DNA of 14,451 nt from the NCBI GenBank assembly GCA_964498835.1, contig CAZCIX010000049.1:1-14451 (forward strand), written 5' to 3'. The position numbers were made by a program, and so were the translations under genes. The stretch's first letter is position 1. The number at the start of each line of letters is the position of its first letter. Below, in pieces: positions 1 through 7,429 of the stretch. The DNA is from JAGKXB01 sp964498835 (GTDB taxonomy: Bacteria > Pseudomonadota > Gammaproteobacteria > Burkholderiales > Burkholderiaceae_D). The notes below the pieces were generated by a model that saw only the letters and a list, made by a program, of their open reading frames with translations, made no database searches and had not been told where the DNA came from.

Positions 1-354
1 GAAAAAGTCTCTTTTGCTGCTGATGCATTTTTTGATTTTGATAAATTTGCTTTGAAAACAGAAGGAAAAGCTAAGCTTGATGAGGTTGTGGCTAAGCTGC
101 AAGGCATGGATTTAGAAGTCATTGTTGCAGTTGGTCATACCGACTCCGTTGGTTCTGCTAGCTACAATCAAAAATTGTCCATTCACCGTGCAGAAGCTGT
201 TAAGCAATATTTAGTATCCAAAGGTATAGACGCTAACCGTGTTTACACTGAAGGAAAAGGCGAAAAACAACCTGTTGCTGACAACAAAACTGCTGCTGGC
301 CGTGCGAAAAATCGCCGTGTAGAAGTTGAAGTTATCGGTACTCGCACCAAGTAA
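1..354 (+). CDS. ompA: OmpA-family outer-membrane protein, C-terminal part (5' end outside window)
   Basis: Only the last 117 codons are present; the reading frame is open from base 1, so the TTG at 52 is an internal codon and not a start. The visible part is the OmpA C-terminal domain, which in this family sits in the periplasm and binds peptidoglycan non-covalently, anchoring the outer membrane to the wall. It opens with the family's FFDFDK strand and carries the binding-loop signature: TDSVG, then N..LS..RA, a Gly-rich GKGEKQP stretch, and GRAKNRRVEVE near the end. The N-terminal region that would show a beta-barrel or a simple lipoprotein type lies outside the window, so the subtype is undecided. 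The next gene downstream is ubiG, as in many Burkholderiales. A strong terminator 25 bases after the stop separates the two transcripts. Confidence 0.93.
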   Translation, partial: EKVSFAADAFFDFDKFALKTEGKAKLDEVVAKLQGMDLEVIVAVGHTDSVGSASYNQKLSIHRAEAVKQYLVSKGIDANRVYTEGKGEKQPVADNKTAAGRAKNRRVEVEVIGTRTK

Positions 355-378
355 TTCGCAATACAATTATCAAGTAAT

Positions 379-406
379 AAAAAACCCCGCTTGAGCGGGG
401 TTTTTT
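379..406 (+). terminator. Rho-independent terminator after ompA
   Basis: A perfect 12-bp inverted repeat (379-390 with 395-406) with a TTGA loop. The stem has a CCCCGC/GCGGGG core and its 3' arm runs into six T. Because the stem is flanked by A-run and T-run it can also work on the minus strand, but no minus-strand gene ends here. It ends ompA transcription 25 bases past the stop. Confidence 0.95.
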
Positions 407-473
407 ATTACATCTTCCTCACTGTATACCGTAACAACAAAATCATTACCTTACTACTCCTACTGTTACTACC

Positions 474-1163
474 ATGAACGTTAATCCTTTAGAAATAGAA
501 AAATTCAGCAAACTTGCGCATCTTTGGTGGGATCCAAAATCTGAATTCCGCCCCTTGCATGAAATCAATCCACTGCGATTGGAGTGGATTAATGCGCATG
601 CCACACTCAACGGAAAAATCGTATTGGATGTCGGTTGCGGTGGTGGCATCCTGTCAGAGTCTATGGCAAAAAAAGGCGCGCACGTCACAGGGATTGATTT
701 ATCTGAAAAAGCACTCAAAGTCGCCGATTTACACAGCTTAGAATCAGGTATACAAGTTCAATATGAGAAGATAGCAGTAGAAGAATTGGCTGCACGCCAA
801 CCCCAACATTACGACGTGGTGACGTGCATGGAAATGTTAGAACACGTGCCAGACCCTGCCTCCATCGTTCAAGCTTGTGCTACGCTGGTTAAACCTGGTG
901 GATATGTGTTTTTCTCTACACTGAATCGCAATCCAAAATCGTATTTATTTGCAATTTTGGGAGCGGAATATTTGTTACGTCTACTACCCAAAGGGACGCA
1001 TGATTACGCAAAATTTATCAAACCAGCAGAGTTGTCCCAATTTACTAGAAACGCTGGCTTGCGCACGACTGCGCTAAAAGGCATGACTTACAACCCTTTC
1101 AGCCAAGTCTACTCTTTGAATCAAGACACCAGCGTGAATTATTTAGTAGCTTGCCAACGCTGA
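474..1163 (+). CDS. ubiG: Ubiquinone biosynthesis O-methyltransferase UbiG
   Basis: A 229-residue class I SAM-dependent methyltransferase that performs the two O-methylations of the ubiquinone ring (polyprenyl-catechol step and the final demethylubiquinol step). The N-terminal block EIEKFSKLAHLWWDP followed by FRPLHEINPLRLEWI is diagnostic of UbiG. SAM motif I is VLDVGCGGG (residues 50-58), the acidic end of strand 2 is GIDLS, and the later block is MLEHVPDP followed by VKPGG. Length is typical. The ATG at 474 puts the conserved N-terminus in place; there is no clear Shine-Dalgarno sequence in the pyrimidine-rich leader. It follows the ompA terminator, so it must have its own promoter in 407-473, but I see no good consensus boxes there. 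In many related genomes ubiG is followed by gph (phosphoglycolate phosphatase); here a DEAD-box helicase follows after 28 bases. Confidence 0.96.
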   Translation: MNVNPLEIEKFSKLAHLWWDPKSEFRPLHEINPLRLEWINAHATLNGKIVLDVGCGGGILSESMAKKGAHVTGIDLSEKALKVADLHSLESGIQVQYEKIAVEELAARQPQHYDVVTCMEMLEHVPDPASIVQACATLVKPGGYVFFSTLNRNPKSYLFAILGAEYLLRLLPKGTHDYAKFIKPAELSQFTRNAGLRTTALKGMTYNPFSQVYSLNQDTSVNYLVACQR

Positions 1164-1191
1164 AATAATCTTATTAAGAAATTAAAACATT

Positions 1192-2523
1192 ATGCATTTT
1201 ACTGAACTCGGCTTGTCCGACCCCATTTTGCGCGCCATTGCCGATCATGGCTATACCACGCCCACGCCGATTCAAAAACAAGCGATACCCGCGGTACTGA
1301 CTGGCAATGATTTGCTCGCTGGAGCACAAACTGGAACTGGCAAAACGGCAGGTTTTACCTTGCCCGTTTTGCATCGTTTATCGCAAACACAAAACACATC
1401 TAATTCAACACGCCCGATTCGCGCCTTGATTTTGACACCAACCAGAGAATTGGCCGCACAAGTGGAAGAAAGCGTGCGCATTTATGGCAAATATTTGAAA
1501 CTACATTCAGCCGTCATGTTTGGTGGAGTCAGCATCAACCCACAAATCAAACTCCTGCAACGCGGTGTCGATATCCTGGTGGCCACACCAGGCCGTCTGC
1601 TGGATCACATGCAACAAGGCACGGTGAACCTTAATCAAATCGAAATTCTGGTGTTGGATGAAGCAGACCGCATGCTAGATATGGGCTTTATTCGCGATAT
1701 ACGAAAAATTCTGGCAGTGTTACCCAAAAAACGGCAAAACTTATTGTTTTCAGCCACGTTTTCTGACGAAATCAAAACTCTCGCCAATGGCTTGCTAAAC
1801 AATCCAACCACCATAGAGGTCGCACGTCGCAATTCCACCGTTGAAGTGATCGTGCAAAAAATACATCCGGTAGACCGCGATCGTAAGCATCCGATGCTCA
1901 GCCATTTGATTAAAACCAAGCAATGGTCGCAAGTATTGGTATTTACCCGCACCAAGCACGGCGCCAACAAACTGGTTGAACAGCTGGGCCGTGACGGTAT
2001 CGGCGCAATGGCCATCCATGGCAACAAAAGCCAAACCGCACGCACCAAAGCACTGGCTGAATTCAAAAACGGGGCTCTGCAAGTATTGGTGGCAACCGAC
2101 ATTGCAGCACGTGGCATTGATATTGACCAACTACCGCATGTCGTGAATTACGATTTGCCCAACGTTCCAGAGGATTATGTCCACAGAATTGGCCGCACTG
2201 GCCGTGCTGGCGCGAATGGTGAAGCAGTATCACTCGTCTGTGTTGATGAGCATGACATGTTAAAAAACATAGAAAAGCTGATCAAACAATCATTGCCAAG
2301 AGAAATCATCCCAGGCTTCGAACCCGACCCACACGCACGTGCGCAACCGATACAACTGCGCAGTGGAAATGGCAACCACCGCAATCCACGCCCACCTACA
2401 GGCGGCGTAGTCAAGGTTGCTAATTCACGATCTGCCACACCACGTGGTAGCTCGGGATCAAAAAACGTAAAATTCGCCCCACGGTCAAATGCGGCACATC
2501 GCTCGGGTGGGAGAGGCAAGTAG
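1192..2523 (+). CDS. rhlE: RhlE-type DEAD-box ATP-dependent RNA helicase
   Basis: A 443-residue superfamily 2 RNA helicase, expected to unwind short RNA duplexes during ribosome assembly or mRNA decay, often important in the cold. In order: Q motif (F3 and the TPTPIQ block, 23-28), Walker A AQTGTGKT (45-52), PTRELAAQ, TPGRL, DEAD (156-159), SAT (187-189), then the second RecA domain with ARGIDI and HRIGRTGRAG (331-340). The C-terminal 70 residues are a disordered basic tail rich in Arg, Gly, Ser, Asn and His, the usual RNA-binding extension. The start FTELGLSDPIL and overall length fit RhlE better than the longer DbpA, SrmB or CsdA families. It is 28 bases after ubiG with only a weak ribosome site and may be cotranscribed with it. 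Its TAG lies 2 bases from the stop of the convergent tilS, with no terminator between. Confidence 0.93.
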   Translation: MHFTELGLSDPILRAIADHGYTTPTPIQKQAIPAVLTGNDLLAGAQTGTGKTAGFTLPVLHRLSQTQNTSNSTRPIRALILTPTRELAAQVEESVRIYGKYLKLHSAVMFGGVSINPQIKLLQRGVDILVATPGRLLDHMQQGTVNLNQIEILVLDEADRMLDMGFIRDIRKILAVLPKKRQNLLFSATFSDEIKTLANGLLNNPTTIEVARRNSTVEVIVQKIHPVDRDRKHPMLSHLIKTKQWSQVLVFTRTKHGANKLVEQLGRDGIGAMAIHGNKSQTARTKALAEFKNGALQVLVATDIAARGIDIDQLPHVVNYDLPNVPEDYVHRIGRTGRAGANGEAVSLVCVDEHDMLKNIEKLIKQSLPREIIPGFEPDPHARAQPIQLRSGNGNHRNPRPPTGGVVKVANSRSATPRGSSGSKNVKFAPRSNAAHRSGGRGK

Positions 2524-2525
2524 TT

Positions 2526-4028
2526 CTAATTTTGTTGCCAGCGCAGACGAATACGTTTGTCGTCGTCAATATCACACGGCTTATCATGATTGCAATACTG
2601 GCTATTCATACCAATACCAGCAGCAAACAATAAGCCCTCTTCGCTAGACAAAATCGGTAAACGGCTACGCATCCAGGGCGGAATGCCCAACGCTTGATAA
2701 TGATGTTTCAAACTCTTGCCAGGCCGATTCCACGCCAGTTTTAATCGTTCACCACCCCGGCGATAGGAAATATTCAAGTGTTGATTGCGTAACCAATTTG
2801 CATCAATGCCCACTTCTGCCACATCAAAGTGCAGCACCCCTCCATATTCGGAAAACGCAATCTGCGATTCCCCATCCCAACGGAATGCAAGCGACGGAGT
2901 ATTTTCAAGCAGCACAGTATCTTGCTTGGCAGTAAGGAATATACGATTGCGATAACGCCGAATCTGGCCATCAGGATGCGTAATACAAATCTGTGCATCC
3001 TCTTTGGCTTCCAACAATTGGCTACGCATTTCCGCCAACCATGCCGTTGATGGCATACGCCAACCGTGCAAACCCAGCCAATAACGCAGCACGTTATCTA
3101 TCCTGTCGATGCTATTGATCGCGCTTAATTGCAAAAGTTGCGCGATGTCTAAACATGCATCGCTTTGGCAAATTTGCAAATCTTGTTGCGCCAACTCATC
3201 CAGCAAGCGCTGCGCGGATTGCGCATGCTGCGCCGTACGCACCAAACGCTCTTGAAATCCAGGAAAACAATGTGCGATAGAAGGCGTCACTTGATGACGC
3301 AATGCATTGCGCGCAAAACGTGGATCGTTATTCGATTCATCCTGAACATAAGAAATTTCTTGATGTGCAATGAAATTTTCTAATTGCGCACGCGATAAAG
3401 CCAGCAACGGCCTAGCCATGAATAAGTCCGCATGCTGCAATAAATTCGGCGCACGATTCAACGTATCCATACCCGATAAACCAGCCACCCCTGAGCCGCG
3501 CAACAATTGCAACAATACTGTTTCTGCTTGATCATCCTGATGATGCGCCGTCAGTAATAAAGATACGCCATGACGCTTGCACAAAGAGCCCAAGGCGGCA
3601 TAACGCCCCACGCGTGCCGCTTCTTCGACACCACTTTTGTTTTGTTGAGAAAAAGTGATTTTTTGCTGATCAAATGTAATGCCTAATTGCTCACACACAT
3701 GTTGGCTATGCGCCAACCATTCATCCGCATGCGGACTCAATCCATGATGAATGTGAAAAGCCAATAACTTGATCGCATATTTAGCCGCATACTGTATGCC
3801 ATTCGTACTATGACGGCGCACATAATCCTGCATTAATAACAATAATGCCAAAGAATCCAATCCACCGCTGTAAGCCACAGCAACCGTGATTTCATGTGGT
3901 TTTAATGACAATGAGGGTGAAGGTTGAGACAAAACATGCTGTGGATACAATACTGCAATATCACCGCTATTTTTCTCCATAAAAAAACGCGCTAGGATTT
4001 CCTCTAGCGCGTATTCAAAAGCATTCAC
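2526..4028 (-). CDS. tilS: tRNA(Ile)-lysidine synthetase TilS
   Basis: Ligates lysine to C34 of the CAU-anticodon tRNA-Ile using ATP, changing it to read AUA codons; essential in most bacteria. The N-terminal PP-loop ATPase has SGGLDS (about residues 54-59 from this start), the LLAFHIHHGL strand and the HHQDDQAET block. The middle domain contains the ARPLLALSRAQLENF signature. The C-terminal TilS domain has RRGGERLK and LGIPPWMRSRLPI. The start is uncertain. The frame is open to a TTG at 4112 that would overlap accA by 17 bases, but that TTG has no properly spaced ribosome site. The GTG at 4026-4028 (used here) just precedes the FEYALEEILARF helix, which fits family N-termini. The ATG at 3980 is a third option. 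A terminator-like hairpin lies between the last two. It is the last gene of the cysS-alkA-accA-tilS run. Confidence 0.93.
   Translation of the reverse strand: MNAFEYALEEILARFFMEKNSGDIAVLYPQHVLSQPSPSLSLKPHEITVAVAYSGGLDSLALLLLMQDYVRRHSTNGIQYAAKYAIKLLAFHIHHGLSPHADEWLAHSQHVCEQLGITFDQQKITFSQQNKSGVEEAARVGRYAALGSLCKRHGVSLLLTAHHQDDQAETVLLQLLRGSGVAGLSGMDTLNRAPNLLQHADLFMARPLLALSRAQLENFIAHQEISYVQDESNNDPRFARNALRHQVTPSIAHCFPGFQERLVRTAQHAQSAQRLLDELAQQDLQICQSDACLDIAQLLQLSAINSIDRIDNVLRYWLGLHGWRMPSTAWLAEMRSQLLEAKEDAQICITHPDGQIRRYRNRIFLTAKQDTVLLENTPSLAFRWDGESQIAFSEYGGVLHFDVAEVGIDANWLRNQHLNISYRRGGERLKLAWNRPGKSLKHHYQALGIPPWMRSRLPILSSEEGLLFAAGIGMNSQYCNHDKPCDIDDDKRIRLRWQQN
3981..4012 (-). terminator. Terminator-like hairpin inside the 5' coding region of tilS
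   Basis: Read on the minus strand, a 9-bp perfect stem (4004-4012 pairing with 3987-3995, core CGCGCTAG/CTAGCGCG) closes an 8-nt loop (3996-4003) and is followed by seven T (3987-3981). This is the form of an intrinsic terminator. It also encodes ALEEILARFF of TilS, so it lies within the gene unless translation starts at the ATG at 3980, directly after the T-run. Possible roles are termination downstream of accA or attenuation of tilS; chance from coding constraints is also possible. Confidence 0.5.
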
Positions 4029-4095
4029 TACAGACAATACAGACGATACTGAGTTACTTTCCACCACCCACTCCAAATTGTTTTGATTAGCCTGA

Positions 4096-5070
4096 TTATT
4101 CTGAAGATGCAACTTCTTTGAATTTGCCGTAATTCATGAGTTTTTCATGGCGATTGGCCAATAAATCTTTCACTTCTAGACCATGCAATTGGCGCAAAGC
4201 ATCGGCTAAAGCGCGTTTGAGTAATTCCGCCATTTGTTTAACGTCACGATGCGCACCACCCAATGGCTCGTTAACAATCTTATCCACTAAACCTATCGCT
4301 TTCAAACGATGCGCTGTCAAACCCAATGCTTCCGCTGCATCAGCAGCACGTTCCGCAGTTTTCCAAAGGATAGAGGCACAACCTTCAGGTGAAATAACGG
4401 AATAAGTTGCATGCTGCAACATCAACACAGCATCGCCAACTGCAATCGCCAACGCACCACCTGAACCACCTTCACCGATAATCGTAGCAATCAAAGGCAC
4501 TTTCAGCTCTGCCATGACATACAAATTATGACCAATCGCTTCAGATTGCCCCCGCTCTTCCGCATCAATACCGGGAAACGCGCCTGGTGTATCAATGAAG
4601 GTAAAAATTGGCAAATTGAACTTCTCGGCCAATTTCATCAAACGCATTGCTTTGCGATAGCCTTCTGGTTTAGGCATACCAAAATTGCGCAAAGCACGTT
4701 CTTTGGTATCACGCCCTTTTTGATGGCCAATCACCATGCACGCCTGACCATTGAAGCGCGCCAAACCACCAACGATAGACAAATCATCGGCATAAGTACG
4801 ATCACCATGCAATTCATGAAAATCCGTGAAAATATGCTGCACATAATCCATGGTGTATGGCCGCTGCGGATGGCGTGCAATTTGCGACACTTGCCAAGGC
4901 GTTAATTTGGCATAAATATCTTTCGTCAGTTGCTGACTTTTTTTTGCAAGACGATCAATTTCCTCTGAAATATCAACCGCAGAATCATCTTGTACAAAGC
5001 GTAAATCTTCAATTTTTGATTCCAGCTCTGCAATAGGTTGCTCAAACTGAAGAAAAGTCGTTTTAGTCAT
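4096..5070 (-). CDS. accA: Acetyl-CoA carboxylase carboxyltransferase subunit alpha
   Basis: The alpha half of the carboxyltransferase that, with AccD, moves CO2 from biotin on AccB to acetyl-CoA and makes malonyl-CoA for fatty-acid synthesis. At 324 residues it is close to the usual length (about 320). It starts with the family's TFLQFEQPIAELE and an N-terminal helical segment, then RPYTMDYVQHIF, FHELHGDR, the GHQKGRDTKE block, FIDTPGAFPG, and the oxyanion-forming GEGGSGGALAIAVGD followed by YSVISPEGCASILWK. The ATG at 5070 has a GAGAA ribosome site 5 bases upstream. It lies 50 bases downstream of the alkA-like gene across an AT-rich spacer, and its 3' end overlaps the open frame extending upstream of tilS. 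The alkA-accA-tilS order is common in related Burkholderiales. Confidence 0.97.
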   Translation of the reverse strand: MTKTTFLQFEQPIAELESKIEDLRFVQDDSAVDISEEIDRLAKKSQQLTKDIYAKLTPWQVSQIARHPQRPYTMDYVQHIFTDFHELHGDRTYADDLSIVGGLARFNGQACMVIGHQKGRDTKERALRNFGMPKPEGYRKAMRLMKLAEKFNLPIFTFIDTPGAFPGIDAEERGQSEAIGHNLYVMAELKVPLIATIIGEGGSGGALAIAVGDAVLMLQHATYSVISPEGCASILWKTAERAADAAEALGLTAHRLKAIGLVDKIVNEPLGGAHRDVKQMAELLKRALADALRQLHGLEVKDLLANRHEKLMNYGKFKEVASSE

Positions 5071-5102
5071 CGTATTCTCAAAATTATTATTTATTAATAT
5101 TT

Positions 5103-5123
5103 TATGTATTTACTATGTATTTA
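5103..5123. repeat. Two-copy 11-bp tandem repeat across the alkA stop codon
   Basis: TATGTATTTA occurs at 5103-5112 and 5114-5123, separated by one C. The right copy contains the stop codon of the minus-strand glycosylase gene (5121-5123). It forms part of the very AT-rich 50-base spacer before accA. Confidence 0.8.
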
Positions 5124-5789
5124 ATCAGTCACAGTTGAAGCTGAAGATGAGATAGAAACAGGATCAAGACTACGCCACAAATACCAAGTAGCGACAGTAC
5201 GCCAAGGTTCCCAATTAGCAGACAGTTCGCGTATATCACTGCGCGAAACCGGCTCCCCAGCAAAATAATTGAGGCTGATCCCCTTAAGTAATCCAAGATC
5301 ATCGAAAGGCAGAATATTAGGGCGGTGCAGATTAAATATCAAAAACATCTCGGCTGTCCAGCGCCCAATACCACGAATTTGAATCAATTCCGCAATCACC
5401 TCCTCATCAGCCATTTCTGCCCATTTATCGGCATGGACGCGCTTGGCCTTGAAATGAGTGGCCAAATCAATGATGTACTCTGTTTTACGCTTGGATAAAC
5501 CACAGCTAGCAAGACTTTCCGCCCCTATTTTCAACACCTGTGTCGGTGTGCATTTGGGACAAATAGCTAAAAGATTTTTCCACACCGTCTCAGCCGCCTT
5601 AGTTGAAATTTGCTGCCCAATAATTGAGCGCGCCAAGGTCACAAACGGTTCACGACGTGCGGGCAAATACACGTGTTCAAATTGCGGGATCAATTTATTC
5701 AAAATACGATCACGTTGCACGAGTTCAGCAGTTGCCTCCTCCCAGTAATCAGGCTTGATGCATTTCATCGCTGGTACATTCATGCTCAT
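5121..5789 (-). CDS. alkA: DNA-3-methyladenine glycosylase II (AlkA-like, HhH-GPD family)
   Basis: Removes alkylated bases such as 3-methyladenine to start base-excision repair; a cytoplasmic DNA-binding monomer. About 222 residues, with the HhH-GPD fold only and without the extra N-terminal domain of E. coli AlkA, as in other short family members. Visible marks are FVTLARSIIGQQISTKAAETVW, the helix-hairpin-helix IRGIGRWTAEMFLIF, and the Asp pair at about residues 163-164 in LPFDDLGLLKG, one of which is the catalytic Asp. The end has NWEPWRTVATWYLWR. No Cys cluster for an iron-sulfur centre is seen, which argues against MutY or Nth. The ATG at 5789 overlaps the cysS stop in an ATGA, suggesting translational coupling; the frame also allows starts at 5783 and 5768, and the latter (MKCIKPDYWEEA) matches the usual N-terminus of relatives. 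It ends 50 bases before accA. Confidence 0.9.
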   Translation of the reverse strand: MSMNVPAMKCIKPDYWEEATAELVQRDRILNKLIPQFEHVYLPARREPFVTLARSIIGQQISTKAAETVWKNLLAICPKCTPTQVLKIGAESLASCGLSKRKTEYIIDLATHFKAKRVHADKWAEMADEEVIAELIQIRGIGRWTAEMFLIFNLHRPNILPFDDLGLLKGISLNYFAGEPVSRSDIRELSANWEPWRTVATWYLWRSLDPVSISSSASTVTD

Positions 5790-7207
5790 ACGCAACGCCA
5801 TTCGGTACAACCATTGGATTTATCTTCCAACACAACCCCTTTTGCCAATAATTCACTACGAATACTGTCCGCCAAGGCAAAATCCTTGGATTTTTTCGCC
5901 TCAACTCTAGCCTGTATCAAAGCAGCGATTTCTTCTTGATCAAGTTGTACGCTTCCAGAGTGCGTAGACTCTTTCACACCAGTTTGCAATGCGCCCTGTA
6001 AATAATCTTTAGGTTCACGTTGCAATAAACCGATAGTAGCCGCCAATGCTTTCAATTGACGCGCCAATGAAGGAGATTTGGTTTTATTCACTGCACTGGC
6101 CAAATCAAACAACGCAGCTAAAGCGAGCGGTGTATTGAAATCATCGTTCATGGCTTCCGCAAAACGTACTGCATGCGATTCCGACCAATCCAAGGGCACA
6201 GCAGCATCCACAGCAACATCTTTCAACGCCGTATACAAACGCGCCAACGCGATTTTGGCATCATCCAAATGCGCATCAGAATAATTTAACGCACTACGAT
6301 AATGTGCACGCAACATGAAAAAACGTAGTACTTCAGGATCATATTTTTTTAACACATCACGAATGGTGAAAAAATTGCCTAACGATTTGGACATTTTTTC
6401 ATTGTCCAAACGCACAAATCCGTTATGCATCCAATAATTAACAAAACGATGCTGACAAGCGCCTTCTGATTGCGCAATTTCATTTTCATGATGTGGAAAT
6501 TGCAAATCCGCTCCACCTCCATGAATATCAAAATGCTCCCCTAATAACTCACAAGCCATAGCGGAACATTCAATGTGCCAACCAGGACGACCACTACCCC
6601 ACTTGGATGGCCATTTCACTTCTTCTGGTTCGGATGGTTTAGACGATTTCCAAAGCACAAAATCCAATGGATCACGCTTATCCACACTCACATCCACACG
6701 CTCACCCGCACGCAAATCATCTAAGGATTTTCCAGATAATTGGCCATAGCCAGGAAAATCGCGTACTGAATAATTGACGTCACCATCGCTACCTTGATAA
6801 GCCAAACCATTTTTTTCCAGCTTTTCTATCAAGCGCAACATCTGTGGCACATAATCCGTTGCATGTGGTTCGTGATCAGGCGGCAAAATACCAATAGCAG
6901 CGGTATCTTCGTGCATATAAGCAGTAAAACGCGCAGTCAAATCCCCAATTGATTCGCCATTTTCAAGCGCGCGTTTTATAATTTTGTCATCAATATCCGT
7001 AATGTTACGCACATAGGTGACTTCAAATCCTAATGTTTTCAACCAGCGATAAACGACATCAAATGCCATCATCATCCTAGCATGTCCAATATGACAATAA
7101 TCGTATATAGTCATGCCGCAAACATACATTTTTACCTTACCAGGGGTAATTGGCACAAATATTTGTTTATCCCGTACTAACGTGTTATAAATTTTTAAAT
7201 TACTCAT
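5786..7207 (-). CDS. cysS: Cysteinyl-tRNA synthetase
   Basis: Charges tRNA-Cys with cysteine; class Ia, cytoplasmic. At 473 residues the length is normal. The Rossmann core shows the zinc ligand Cys30 in YVCGMT, HIGH at 39-42, the NITDIDDKII block, WHIECSAMA with the second zinc Cys, DIHGGGADLQFPHHENE with the His and Glu zinc ligands, and KMSKS at 271-275. The C-terminal part holds the helical DALR-like region and the short anticodon-binding tail with AKKSKDFALADSIRSELLAKGVVLED. The ATG at 7207 is the only sensible start; its leader is A-rich with no Shine-Dalgarno sequence. It heads the leftward operon and overlaps the glycosylase gene by 4 bases. It is divergent from the TPR gene across a 222-base control region. 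Confidence 0.97.
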   Translation of the reverse strand: MSNLKIYNTLVRDKQIFVPITPGKVKMYVCGMTIYDYCHIGHARMMMAFDVVYRWLKTLGFEVTYVRNITDIDDKIIKRALENGESIGDLTARFTAYMHEDTAAIGILPPDHEPHATDYVPQMLRLIEKLEKNGLAYQGSDGDVNYSVRDFPGYGQLSGKSLDDLRAGERVDVSVDKRDPLDFVLWKSSKPSEPEEVKWPSKWGSGRPGWHIECSAMACELLGEHFDIHGGGADLQFPHHENEIAQSEGACQHRFVNYWMHNGFVRLDNEKMSKSLGNFFTIRDVLKKYDPEVLRFFMLRAHYRSALNYSDAHLDDAKIALARLYTALKDVAVDAAVPLDWSESHAVRFAEAMNDDFNTPLALAALFDLASAVNKTKSPSLARQLKALAATIGLLQREPKDYLQGALQTGVKESTHSGSVQLDQEEIAALIQARVEAKKSKDFALADSIRSELLAKGVVLEDKSNGCTEWRCV

Positions 7208-7219
7208 AAGTTAATAATT

Positions 7220-7241
7220 AGAGTTTTTTACAGAGTTTTTT
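7220..7241. repeat. Tandem A-run/CTCT motif in the cysS leader
   Basis: AGAGTTTTTT is repeated at 7220-7229 and 7232-7241 (period 12). In the cysS message it reads as two copies of AAAAAACTCT, ending about 12 bases before the start codon and taking the place where a ribosome-binding site would be expected. A role in initiation through A-rich S1 binding is only a suggestion. Confidence 0.6.
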
Positions 7242-7289
7242 CAAATAACAACTACTCACCAGATAGTTGAAATAAATGGTTAATTTCAA

Positions 7290-7318
7290 ATCAATTTAAA
7301 TCGGCATTTTTGTGTCAA
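7290..7318 (-). promoter_or_regulatory. Candidate cysS promoter
   Basis: On the minus strand a perfect TTGACA -35 box lies at 7318-7313. The -10 is weak: ATTGAT (7295-7290, spacer 17) or TTGATT (spacer 18). It lies about 80-110 bases upstream of cysS in the divergent region. No T-box features (long leader with specifier loop) are evident. Confidence 0.35.
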
Positions 7319-7392
7319 CGCACCGAAATAGTTTCAAAAACCAACTTAGGCTATAACAAAATTCTTTGCACACTTTTTTTTTAGCATTTATT

Positions 7393-7401
7393 TGATAGAA
7401 T
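7393..7401 (+). promoter_or_regulatory. Candidate extended -10 promoter for the TPR-led operon
   Basis: TGATAGAAT is an extended -10 (TGn + TAGAAT) 29 bases before the ATG at 7430, preceded by a long T-run and without a well-placed -35. An AGAAAG ribosome site (7414-7419) then follows at a proper distance. The predicted start of transcription near 7408 would leave a leader of only about 20 bases. Confidence 0.45.
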
Positions 7402-7429
7402 AGTATTCTTTCCAGAAAGTATAACATTG

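Noticed and set aside
407..473. Promoter for ubiG.
   Set aside because: TATACC at 425-430 is a possible -10, but no -35 is present at the right distance and the leader has no ribosome site, so it is not listed as a feature.
1635..2117. A 160-codon open frame on the minus strand within the helicase gene.
   Set aside because: It is antisense to conserved helicase motifs, Ser/Arg/Cys-rich with no recognisable domain, and has no ribosome site; the helicase frame explains the region.
2524..2525. Bidirectional terminator between rhlE and tilS.
   Set aside because: Only 2 bases separate the stops, and no hairpin with a T-run is visible in the adjoining 3' ends.
5071..5120. Own promoter for accA in the AT-rich spacer.
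   Set aside because: Several TATAAT-like words occur, but this is expected in such AT-rich sequence and no -35 partner stands out.
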